Below are positions 10,148-20,752 of a stretch of 64,000 nt of DNA, in pieces. Every line of letters begins with the position of its first letter. The stretch's first letter is position 1. The position numbers and the translations under genes are program-made. Origin of the DNA: Artocarpus heterophyllus (lineage: Eukaryota > Streptophyta > Magnoliopsida > Rosales > Moraceae); contig CM046354.1 of assembly GCA_025403435.1 (NCBI GenBank), positions 18,354,424 to 18,418,423 on the forward strand, written 5' to 3'. The notes below the pieces were generated by a model that saw only the letters and a list, made by a program, of their open reading frames with translations, was not told where the DNA came from and ran no database searches.

Positions 10148-12530
10148 TGTGACACCAATTATTCTCCTAACGGGTATTAAGGTAATTAAATAAATTTTTA
10201 GTATGCCAATCAAAAATTTGTTTCATTTAAAATCTATTTCACAATATTTATTTCTATCTATTTTAAAATTTTCTAAAATTCTCGTATACTTATTTAGTAT
10301 GTTTACTGAAAAGCCTTGAAACTTCTAATAAATTTCAAAAATTCCATTTTGGCATTATGTGGGCTAAAAGTCTCTGGAGGAGACTCATTAACCACTTGTC
10401 TCCCTCAATTATTTTTTCTCTCTCTCTCTCTTTCTCTCACGTCTCTCCCTGCTTCTCTCTTTTCTTTCTTTTCTTTTTCTTTCTCTTCTTTTTCTTCTTC
10501 ATTTCTTCTCCCATTGTGAGATAAACAAGAGAGAATCAAAAGAAACCTTAAGCTGTCCTTTCACAAAAATCTCAACAAACAACTTCTTAAAGCTTAAAGA
10601 CTGAGGAAATTTAAACGTTTTCAAGATCAAACAATGGATTTGAGCTAAGTTTTGAGGTTAGATTTTCAAAAAACTATAACCTTGATTTTAAGTTGCATTT
10701 GGTATGAAAATTTGTAAGAACTATGTTTTTGATGTTTAGAGAAGGTTATGTATTGTTTATATATAGTTTTTATATTTAAAAAGCTGTTAGGAAACTAATA
10801 ATTGGATTAAAGGGCTTAAAAAACAAATTCTGGGTTCTCTATATGAGTTTTTCCAGGTGAAAAATGACGTATCGTTTTTCAAAAATGACATGTCATTTTT
10901 CCTATAAACTGCATGTCGTTTTTCAGAAAAACTACATGTTGTTTTTCCATACAGAAATTCAATGAAAAGAAGCTTTAGATAGGATTCGAACCCCCAATCT
11001 TAAGAACAATAAAGGGGAGTCAAACTATTAGGATAAGGATAGTTATTTGATAGTTTATGGTTCGAATATAATAAATAGTTTCCTATACAGGTTGTAATTT
11101 CAAATAATTTTATAAATATGAAACTTTTAATTATTTTAATTATAAATATTTTAAAATTATATTATTTAATTTAAAAATTCATTTTCACATATTTCATACC
11201 AAAATAAAATTCGTATATTTTTATTTTATTGCTATTTTATAATTTACTAAAATTAAGTTGAAAAATTGATATTTACAATTTTAGTACGTTAATGATTATG
11301 ACACATTAGTAAAAATAAATGATAAATTGACATAATTAAAAATTAGAATTTAAGTTAAAGTATGGTAATTTTATATGTTTTAGGACAATGACATACTTGG
11401 AGCTTACGTGGTGAATTATGTAAGCTGAGAATTGTCAGTGGATATTTGTGAAGAGGTAGGGATTTGATTACTCATATTTTGTGAGGTCTTTATGAAATTA
11501 AAATTAATTATTTTACTGCAAGATATATATATATATATATGTTGAACTGCTATTATATGAGTATCACATATAAAACTATGACATGAACTCGTCTTGTATT
11601 GTACAGCGAGGAACATAATGATTTGACACATGTTGTTGTAAATTGAGAAGCATAGTTATGAAAACTGATTCCATAAATAACAATTGAATATAGAGAAATG
11701 GTGAGACGTGAAGAAGGCGATGGTTACGTCCTTAGGCACGAATATCCTAAAAGATAAAATAGGGGGAGGTGATGATACTCCCTTGGGTCGAAAGTCCCAG
11801 AACGCACTGTACAGGAATCGAATTGGTAAGGACTCGAGGCTTGATGTCCCCTCATCGAAACACCCTTGGAATGTTTAGAGGGTGATCAAGCGCGTCCATT
11901 TGGTTTTCGATGAGTTGAGTGATACTCTATTGAACGTGGATACCTAGGAATAATGGTAAACTGTAACATTTGTATATATGTATATGCATGAAACTCGATA
12001 ATGATTAATTATGGTATCCACGAAATACGATCATAATAATCTCATAATCTGGATAATGATGAGTATTAACTAACCATGTAGATCTTAATGTGGTAATGAT
12101 AAAAACCTAAAAGTGAGTAGTGGTTTTTCCTACTGAGCATGTTGTCGCCCATTCCTTTACATTTTCATCTTTTTAGGACTCACTAAGTGTGAGGTGGCTA
12201 CGAGGAAAATAGTTGAGGAAGTTATGTAGCTATATTACGTTGAGATTGCTTCAATTGTTAAGAATGTTCTTCATGATAATGTAAGCATCGATGTTACTTT
12301 ATGTGGCTGTATTAAGATGTGTTGAGGATTGAAAAGATGATGATGACAGTTTTATATTATTAAATTTAAGGTGCTATATTAAATGTGGTTTAATTGTCGT
12401 TTATATCTTTATTTTTGATTTGAGAATTTTCATTTAAGTCTCGGACAACTTTATTCTTGAAGTTTTATTTTTATTTTTATTTTTATTTTTATTCATTAAA
12501 AATTGTTAACCCTCATATAGGGGCGTTATA
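10148..12530 (+). repeat. Element L 5' LTR
   Basis: It starts TGTGACACC and ends CATATAGGGGCGTTATA. It aligns end to end with 16844-19207, including a CT-rich tract (10420-10510 versus 17110-17215), the palindrome array (10858 on) and the AAAGTCCCAGAAC block. Length 2383 bp. ORFs within it (67 and 71 codons) are low-complexity or antisense noise. Confidence 0.85.
10861..10945. repeat. Phased palindrome array in element L LTR
   Basis: Four imperfect dyads are centred near 10869, 10890, 10913 and 10936. The best is AAAATGACATGTCATTTT; the others vary around GACATGTC flanked by A-runs and T-runs. Centre-to-centre spacing is 21, 23 and 23 bp. The 3' LTR keeps three (centres about 17569, 17590, 17613). 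The array lies about 0.7 kb into the LTR, after the CT-rich tract. Confidence 0.75.
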
Positions 12531-12538
12531 GAATTTTT

Positions 12539-12550
12539 GGTATCAGAGCC
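12539..12550 (+). promoter_or_regulatory. Element L primer-binding site (tRNA-iMet)
   Basis: TGGTATCAGAGC lies eight bases after the 5' LTR end and is complementary to the 3' end of plant initiator tRNA-Met. The next bases (CTAAGTTCGATTAACCTAGGG) are related to the equivalent gypsy-A leader. Confidence 0.85.
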
Positions 12551-14081
12551 TAAGTTCGATTAACCTAGGGAGTGTAGCACCACTTAAAAAAAATTGTTTT
12601 TGAGATTGTTTTGAAGTTTAATTTTCATTGTCATCATCAAAATGAACCTTCAGATTGATTTATACAGTCTAGAAGGATGTAACATGGAAAGGCCTTAGAA
12701 TGAAAATATTAACGGTTATATGAGTATGATAATTATATAAAAGAAAAGTAGTAATAGTTATGAGGGAGTGATAATTATATGGAATGGGTTTATAAGTAAA
12801 ATGCTTATAAGAGATTCATATAATATTAGGATCTATAAGTATATCTAATTCGTATAGAATGATGAGAAATTCATGTAGATACGAGGATTTAAGAGCCTTT
12901 TATCTCGTGAAAAACAAAAAGAAATATAAGGCTTGATTTATTGATTTCAAAGTTTGGCATAGATATGCCAAATTCTTCGTAATTGATTCAGACCTAAGTA
13001 ATGATTATGTGTAGATTCAGTGGAGTACATAAGTTTCAATAACTTTTCTTGAAAGTTCTATTTACTTGAGGAATATGAGATAAGTTAGGAATCCATGGTA
13101 TTGAATCTTGAGTGAGATAAATGTTAGACTTTTGGTCTGTTGAGACTACGTAAAGGTAAGAATGCTTGAATTTCAAGGTTGGAATATTTTGTTATGTACA
13201 TTGTATTTAAGTGTATCAGTGAATCTTTATGAATAGATGCAATGTGGAAGTGACCAGTAGGAGTTTCCTTAAGTAAATCATAATACTTAAGGCACCTATA
13301 ATAATTTTGAATAATTATGCTAAAATGCTTAACTTCTAGATGTTTAGATGTGAATCTTTTGGTTACCTAAGGTTTTGTTATTTGAGGAAATTAAATATTG
13401 TATAAGTGGAATTGTGAGGATTGTAGATGTTCTTAAGTAGTAACATCAAAGGTCTTTGTTCATTGATATGGTTTATGTTGGAAGACATAAATCGTATTGA
13501 TTTCATGGTTGGTCACGTTCTAAACCCTTGGCAGTAATGATGATGAATCCATTGACAGATGTTGAGTATTAAGGATAACATATGAGTGTATGCATTGTTC
13601 AATAAGGCTTTGATTAAAACAAATTATTTGAGTTACTAGAGGATTATGTTGTCATGGAATCATTTTAATAGTTGATTTTATTTTTAGTAGACTTTGAAAT
13701 GGGCTTAAGATCAGTACAAATTGGTTTTCAATTTTATGTTTGTTATTTAACTCATTCTAAATGTGTTAAGGCCTGAAACAACCTGATCCATTTCAACTTA
13801 AAATATTTAGGCCTAGTCCGAATCCTAAATCAGTTTGATTCACACTATCTCTCTCATGTGGCCTCTATACGTGTCATCTACAGTGGTTTAATTATTGTTT
13901 ACATATACGTCTACTGTGCATAGGAGCTTATTTCTCCGAGCTTACTCTTTCTCTTATAATTTGTTATTTTCTCTCTAAATCGCAAATCCTCTTCTTTCTC
14001 CCTAAAAGAAGAAGGAATTCTAGGATTCTACAACTTACTGTCTCAATTTTTCCTTTCTATTTATTCTTCTTTCATCTTATC
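12551..14081 (+). other. Element L leader, non-coding
   Basis: About 1.5 kb with no gag homology and no sustained frame on either strand. The last 250 bases (13830-14081) turn CT-rich with a small AAAGAAGAAGG patch, like a plant 5' UTR, just upstream of the ATG at 14082. This could be captured host leader sequence. Confidence 0.5.
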
Positions 14082-14591
14082 ATGGACCCAAAGTACCAAC
14101 ACCTGAGAAAGTATTTCCCATCACTCTCCCAAAAGATTCTCATAAAGAAATACAAAGCTAGAATCACTCGGTTGTGGATTCTTATGCGTTTTAGCATCCC
14201 TTGTGATGTGAGAATGTTGATAAAGGGGAAGATCCGTCCGAGTGACTTCAGCCAAGATATCGGTTTACCAGGAACGGGTACCAGTCGTAGTACAATGAAA
14301 AGAAGAGCTCGTGCCATCGCGGTCACTTATAACAAATGTGGAAGACAAAATTGTAATGGTAAATGTACTTCACCTGGTTATACATCTACGAATAGAGAGG
14401 ATAAAATAAGGTTTTGTAGGGATGGACTTTCAAAGGAGAACTTGGATAGCATCCATCCTACTCTTTATGGTCACCTTAGTGGATATGTTCAAGGAGCTAT
14501 TTTTAAACTCTGGCCTAAATTCTATGTAGAAAGACAACGCCTTAGGAATATGGTATCTCTAGATCCTGTTTGCCAAGCCATAAGAGAATAG
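14082..14591 (+). CDS. Unidentified 169-aa ORF inside element L
   Basis: I do not recognise this protein. It starts MDPKYQHLRKYF at the first ATG after a CT-rich leader and ends ...QAIRE. It is basic, with no signal peptide or membrane segment. A cysteine cluster CGRQNCNGKC lies at about residues 87-96, with a further Cys near residue 113, which could bind zinc. It does not resemble gag (no CCHC knuckle), envelope or any pol domain. It is uninterrupted and sense-oriented 640 bp upstream of the LOG-like sequence. It may be a captured host exon or an element-specific protein. Length and an ordinary amino-acid mix, unlike the AT-noise ORFs around it, support real coding history. Confidence 0.5.
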   Translation: MDPKYQHLRKYFPSLSQKILIKKYKARITRLWILMRFSIPCDVRMLIKGKIRPSDFSQDIGLPGTGTSRSTMKRRARAIAVTYNKCGRQNCNGKCTSPGYTSTNREDKIRFCRDGLSKENLDSIHPTLYGHLSGYVQGAIFKLWPKFYVERQRLRNMVSLDPVCQAIRE

Positions 14592-15233
14592 GGAGTAAGT
14601 CATCGCTCTATAAAGGTTGTTAAGTAATTGTTGTTTGAAATCATTTCAATTAGTAATCAATAATCTGTCATTCTTTTATCAAAATATTTGCTTTTGTGTT
14701 TAAAATAATTGTGATTATTAGATTGACACAGTAAGTGTTAGTATCTCATTTAATTTGTGGTTTTCTTAAATATATATAATATAATATATTATCTTATCAG
14801 ACACGTCACATACGGTACAATAATATGTTTGAATTTTGAAAACTTATCCAGATATTTTAAGATTGTGTCTCAAATTTTAAAAGTTCTAAAGTATTTGTCG
14901 TTTATATTGAATTTCTAGACTCGATGTATATTTGTCAAAAGGTCTGTAGTTATGTCAAATGGGTCTTTTGTCAAACCATTCTCAATCGTCAAAAGTTATA
15001 CAATTAGAGTCTAATCTTTTTCAAAAAGTAAATCCAATTTTCTGTGAACTATCAATCACCTTATCTTACTTTCTTACCCGCACAAGATTTTGTTTAAATC
15101 TTTAGATTACCTTTCCATTTCCTACTCGTTTGTCTCTTTATTCCTTTTTGCATATTCCTCATCCTTAAAATCTCATGTAGAGCCCGAAGTCTAAGTGGAG
15201 TAGACATAAAGCAATAACTTATATAAATTAAAT

Positions 15234-15883
15234 ATGTCTACCTCCCAGTCCACCAAGAAAATAAAGAATGTCTATGTTTTTTGTGGTTCTAGTCTTGGAA
15301 AAGATAAAGCCTATGTAGAAGCTGCAAAACACTCAGGGCAAGTCCTAGCACGCAGAAAGATTAACATAATCTATGGGGGTGGTAGTATGAAAATGATGAA
15401 AAATATGACCCTAGCAGCTAGGTCTAGTAAGGCCACAACTATAGGGATTTGGCCTCATATTCTAGTTGAAGAAACCTTTATAAGGAAACCATAGGTAAGA
15501 AAAAAGGAGTCAGGAGTATCCCTAGAAATTTTAAAGCCATAATCAATAATTCTGATGCTTTTATAGCATTACCCGGTGGTCTAAGTACTCTTGAGAAAAT
15601 ATTCGCAATTGCTTGTGAGCAATTATTAGGCTTTCATTCCAAACCCTTGGGACTACTGAATGTAAATGGTTTTTATGATGGTCTTTTGAAATTTCTAGAT
15701 TATGCTGTGGAAGAAAACATCATTGCAGAATCGGAGAGACAAATCTTTGTTACTGCTTCAACAGCTGAGGAATTGCTAGATAATATGCAAATCATACATC
15801 CAGAATCCGACACTGCAACATCCAAGCTTGAATGGGAAAGGAAAATTCGGGAGTGGCCAATTGATTTGAATCTCCATCTGTAA
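15234..15883 (+). pseudogene. LOG-like (cytokinin riboside 5'-monophosphate phosphoribohydrolase family), frameshifted, captured
   Basis: LOG enzymes release free cytokinin bases from their ribotides. The first part (15234-15494) reads VYVFCGSSLGKDKAYVEAA and NIIYGGGSMKMM, matching the N-terminal LOG pattern FCGSS...YGGGS.GLMG. The second part, in another frame from about 15497 to 15883, reads NNSDAFIALPGGLSTLEKIF, then KPLGLLNVNGFYDGLL and NIIAESERQIFV, matching SDAFIALPGG.GTLEE through the C-terminus. The break near 15485-15500 is a frameshift after a stop. The two parts are collinear with LOG proteins and no intron interrupts them, whereas plant LOG genes contain introns, so RNA-level capture is likely. 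GLMG is lost and PGGxGT has become PGGLST; activity is doubtful even if the frame were intact. Confidence 0.8.
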
Positions 15884-16830
15884 TATTTTTGTTTTATCTA
15901 TGGTATGTAGGCATGTGTGTCTGTATTTCGTGTGTCATGAATAACCGTTTACCTTGCATTCTATATTTCTTGTGGTATGCCATTGTTCAATCTTTTAGAT
16001 TCATTGAGCCAAATGCCGGGATGGCTGGATATGGAGTACTTGATGCTCTCGAAATGCATCCTACTTAAGGTCTGATCTTTTATTTATCGATGTTTTTGTA
16101 TTCTCCAAGCATGCATGATATGGATAGCTGGATATATGGAGTGCCTTGTAGTCTCGAAACGTATCCGTATCATGTTTGTAATGTGTAGTATTCTGTTAAT
16201 GTTATGTGGAAGTACCAAAGTCAATTGTGGGGATATTTTGTAGGAAATATGAGTATATTATTTGGATTAAATGTTTGTGTCATAAGGATAGCTGTTTAAT
16301 GAAGAATCTGTTCAGTTTGTCTGCAACTATGAGATTCTGTCTAATATCTCTATGAATAAGTTTAATGTATGGTTTTGAATAGAAGTGTTTGTAATATATG
16401 TTTTATGATTATGTTTTAGTTTATTAGTTGAAATATGAAATCAACTATCTTTGATTTTTCCTTACTCAGAAAGGCAAAGGAACCTAAAGATGAAGTATAC
16501 AAAATTTATCAAGCAATTTCCTTAAATGTAATTGTAAATCACAGCTCATGGACAATCAAGGACTAAAATCATGGTATGGTCAATATGTATGCCTGATCAG
16601 ATTCATAGACCAATATACGGTGTAGTAAGTTGGAACCTGTTAAAAATACTCTTGTTGAGGGATTTAGTATTTAGAGTGAGATTGATAATGCAAATAAATA
16701 CGTGGAGATACGATAACTTAAATTTGGAGAACAAACAACATTGACGGTTTAGACTGGGAATTGGAATCATAAAGGAATTGAGATTTCTACTAGTATTGCT
16801 AGATTTAAAATTTCGAGGATGAAATATCTT
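15884..16830 (+). other. Element L 3' internal region with a degenerate direct repeat
   Basis: No coding sequence. Two related segments of about 45 bp occur at 16019-16064 and 16120-16168; both contain GGAT-GCTGGATAT, GGAGT, and CTCGAAA followed by TATCC or CATCC. They may be remnants of the captured transcript's 3' UTR. The rest is AT-rich. Confidence 0.45.
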
Positions 16831-16843
16831 TAAGGGGTAGAGC
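16831..16843 (+). promoter_or_regulatory. Element L polypurine tract
   Basis: TAAGGGGTAGAGC lies immediately before the 3' LTR. The upstream context AAATTTCGAGGATGAAAT matches the gypsy-A context AAATTTCGGGGGCGAAAT (38887-38904) in layout. It primes plus-strand synthesis in LTR elements. Confidence 0.8.
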
Positions 16844-19207
16844 TATGACACCCATTATTCTCCTAATTGGTATTAAGATAATTAAATTAATTTTTAGTGT
16901 GCCAATGAAAAATTTGTTTCATTTAAAATCTATTTCACAATATTTATTTCTATCTATTTTTAAATTTTCTAAAATTCTCCTATGCTTATTTAGTATGTTT
17001 ACTGAAAAGCCTTGAAACTTCTAATAAATTTCAAAAATGTCATTTTGGCATTATGTAGGCTAAAAGTCTCTGGAGGAGACTCATTAGCCACTTGCCTCCC
17101 TTAATTATTTTTTTTCTCTCTCTCTCTCTCTTTCTCTCACGTGTCTCCCTACTTCTCTCTTTTCTTTCTTTTCTTTTTCTTTCTCTTATTCTTCTTCTTC
17201 ATTTCTTCTCCCACTGTGAGATAAACTAGAGAGAATCAAAAGAAACCTCAAGCTATCCTTTCACAAAAATCTCCACAAACAACTTCTCACAGCTTAAGGA
17301 CCGAGGAAATTTCAACATTTTCAAGATCAAACAATGGATTTAAGCTAAGTTTTGAGGTTAGATTTTCAAGAAACTTTAACCTTGATTTTAAGTTGTATTT
17401 AGTATGAAAATTTGTGAGAATTGTGTTTTTGATGTTTAGAGAAGGTTATGTATTGTTTATATATAGTTTTTATGTTTAAAAAGCTGTTAGGAAACTAAGA
17501 ATTGGATTAAAAGGCTTAGAAAAAAAATTTTGGGTTTTGTGTATGAGTTTTTCCAAGTGAAAAATGATGTATTGTTTTTCAAAAATGACATGTCGTTTTT
17601 CCCATAAACTGCATGTCGTTTTTCCATACAAAAATTCAATAAAAAAAACTTTAGATGGGATTCAAACTTTCAATCTCAAGAACAATAAAGGGGAGTCAAA
17701 CCACTAGGATAAAGATAGTTATTTGATAGTTTATGATTCGGATATAATAAATAGTTTTCTATACAGGTTGTAATTTCAAATAATTTTATAAATATCAAAC
17801 TTTTAATTATTTTAATTATAAATATTTTAAAATTGTATTATTTAATTTAAAAATTCATTTTCATATATTTCATACCAAAATAAAATTCATATTTTTTTAT
17901 TTTATTGTTATTTTATATTTTACTAAAATTAAGTTAAAAATTGATATTTACAATTTTAGTACATTAATGATTATGGCACACTAGTAAAAATAAATGATAA
18001 ATTGACATAATTAAAAATTAGGATTTAAGTTAAAGTATGCTAATTTTATATGTTTTAGGACAACGGCATACTTGAAGCTTATGTGGTGAATTATGTAAGC
18101 TGAGAATTGTCATGGATATTTGTAAAGAAGTAGGAATTCTATTACTCATCTTTTGTGAGGTCTTTATGGAATTAAAATTGATTGTTTTACTACAAGATAT
18201 ATATATATATATATATGTTGAACTGCTATTATATGAGTATCACATATGAAACTATGACATGAACTCGTCCTGTATTGTACAGCGAGGAACATAATGATTT
18301 GACACATGTTGTTGTAAATTGAGAAGCATGGTTATAAAAACTAATTCCATAAATAACGATTGAATATAGAGGAATGGTAAGACGTGAAGAGGGCAGTGCT
18401 TAAGCTCTTGGGCACGAATACCCTAAAAGGTAAAATAGGGGAAGTGATGATGCTCCCTTGGGTCGAAAGTCCCAGAATGCACTGTATAGGAATCGAATTG
18501 GTAAGGACTCAGGGCTTGATATCCCCTCACCTAAACACCCTTGGAATGTTTAGAGGGTGATCAAGTGCGCCCATTTGGGTTTTCGATGAGTTGAGTGATA
18601 CTCTATTGAAGGTGGATACCTAGGAATAATGATAAACTATAATATTTGTATATATGTATATGTATGAAACTCGGTAATGATTAACTATGGTATCCACGGA
18701 ATACGATCATAATAATCTCATAATCTGGATAAAGATGAGTATTAACTAACCATGCAGGTCTTAATGTGGTAATGATAAAAACCTAAAGGTGAGTAATGGT
18801 TCTCCCTACTGAGCATGCTGTCACTCATTCCTTTATATTTTCATTTTTTGCAGGACTCACTAAGCATGAGGTGGCAACGAGAAAAATAGTTGAGGAAGTT
18901 ATGTGGCTATAGTACGTTGGGATTGCTTCAATTGTTAAAAATGTTCTTCATGATAATGTAAGCATCGATGTTACTTTCTGTGGCTGTATTAAGATGTGTT
19001 AAGGGTTGAAAAGATGATGATGACAATTTTATATTATTAAATTTAAGGTGCTACATTAAATGTGGTTTACTTGTTGTTTATATTTTTATTTTTGATTTGA
19101 GAGTTTTCATTTAAGTCCCAAGCAACTTTATTCTTGAAGTTTTACTTTTATTTTTATTTTTATTTTTATTCATTAAAAATTGTTAACCCCCATATAGGGG
19201 CTTTATA
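16844..19207 (+). repeat. Element L 3' LTR
   Basis: It starts TATGACACC (TG mutated to TA) and ends CATATAGGGGCTTTATA; 2364 bp, aligning throughout with 10148-12530. Differences are scattered substitutions plus a small loss in the palindrome array, so the insertion is not recent but not ancient. Confidence 0.85.
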
Positions 19208-20752
19208 ACCTCCCAAAGTGAATACATATCCACTTATAGCTTCAGAATGAGATCTAACTTGCGTCAAAATACCCTTCATGACCAGCGGGTTCTCTTATGT
19301 AGTACAGCCTATAATCACAAGTATATTGTAAGTACCTAAGTACTTTAGCAATCGCTTTTCAGTAGTCATCTCTAGAATTACTTGTGAATCTGCTTAGACT
19401 ACTCATAGCATAGGCAATATCTAATCTTGTACACTGATTAAGTACATTAAATTGCCTATCACACTAGCATATTCCATCTGAGATATACTTTTTTCTTTAT
19501 TTTTGGACAGATGTTGACTAATATTAATTGGTGTTCTGGCCGCGTCAGAGTCATTTTTACTAAATTTGTCAAGCATTTTGTCCACATAGTGTGATTGACT
19601 CAAGATAAGTCCATTAGGTGGCGTTTTGATTTTGATCCCAAAATCACATCAGCAGGTCCCATGTCTTTCATGTCAAACCTAGAGTTCAACATGTCTTTGG
19701 TAGATTTAATCATCTGATCATTGCTACCCACGATTAACATGTCATCTACATATAGACAAAGAATGACATATCCATCATTTGTTCTTTTTACATAAACACA
19801 CTTGTCACACTTATTAATTTTGAAACCATTTTTCATCATTACACTGTCAAATCTCTCCTACCATTGCTTTGGTGCTTGTTTAACTCCATACAAAAACTTT
19901 ACCAATTTGCAGACTTCCCTTTCTTGTCCTAGAGCAATACAATCCTCAGGTTGTTTCATACAAATTTCCTCTTCAAGATTCACTAAGAAAAGCAGTCTTT
20001 ACATCCATCTGATGTACTTCAAGATTCTGCAAAATAGAAATTGCCAAAATCATTCTAATGGAGTTATTCTCATCATAGGAGAATAAGTATTAAAGTAATC
20101 AAGGCCTTCTTTTTGTCTATAACCTTTTATAATAATTCTAGCCTTATATTTGTCAATTGTTCTATTTGCTTTCATTTTCCATTTGAAAATCTACTTAGAA
20201 CCTAGCGGTTTCCTTCCTAGAGGAAGGTCTACTAATTCCTAAGTATGATTCTGCATGATAGAATCAATTTCACTTTTTATGGCTTCTTTCCATAAAGGAC
20301 CCTCAGATGAGCTTACAGCTTCTTTGAAAGTTTGAGGCTCAGCCTCTAGCATATAGGTTAGAAAATCTAGTCCAAATAACTTTTCTGTCCTTGCCCTTTT
20401 GCTTTGTCTAGGCTCTTCCTCTTCTTTTTCAATTTCAACTTCTTGGTCTTGATCCTTACTATTCTCTTCAATAGTCTCAAATGTTCGTTTGGACGAACTT
20501 AGACCATCCCCCATGGATTTACAAAGAAATACATGTTCAAAAAACGATGCATTCCTAGATTCTATTATTGTGTTCTTGTGAATCTTAGGGTTTTTAGATT
20601 CATACATAAGGAACCGATATGCACTACTATTGGAGGTATAACCAATGAAGATGCAGTCAACCGTTTTAGGGCCTATTCTCATCTTCTTTGATGTAGGTAT
20701 CATTACCTTTGCAAGACAACCACACACTTTCAAGTATTTATAGGAAGGCTTT
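19208..20752 (-). pseudogene. Ty1/copia integrase C-terminus and reverse transcriptase, decayed
   Basis: On the minus strand, from 20752: KVCGCLAKV, GPKTVDCIFIGY and YRFLM mark the integrase C-terminal region, followed by an acidic linker (EIEKEEEE). Then comes the reverse transcriptase, with its start near WKEAIKSEIDSI, the catalytic block CLYVDDMLIVG (about 19750), and the late part SQSHYVDKMLDKF and YASVIGNLMY. Stops and frameshifts separate the pieces (near 20239, 19840, 19600, 19421). The left end runs into FTLGG at the element L duplication; the right end abuts the GCTTT duplication of the solo LTR at 20753. The lineage looks Tork-like. Confidence 0.85.

Larger units (their letters stand above)
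10148..19207 (+). mobile_element. Element L: non-autonomous LTR retroelement carrying a LOG-like gene
   Basis: It has two LTRs (10148-12530 and 16844-19207) around 4.3 kb of internal DNA, a primer site for tRNA-iMet, a polypurine tract, and a flanking target duplication GCCTC/ACCTC (10143-10147, 19208-19212; one mismatch). No gag, protease, reverse transcriptase or integrase is present. Instead there are a 169-codon unknown ORF and an intron-free LOG-like sequence, both in element sense. PBS and PPT surroundings resemble gypsy-A (PPT context AAATTTCG...AGGGGT), suggesting gypsy-A-type machinery mobilises it in trans. It inserted into an antisense copia element in the RNase H region. A third LTR of the family sits at 1-1637. 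Confidence 0.8.
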
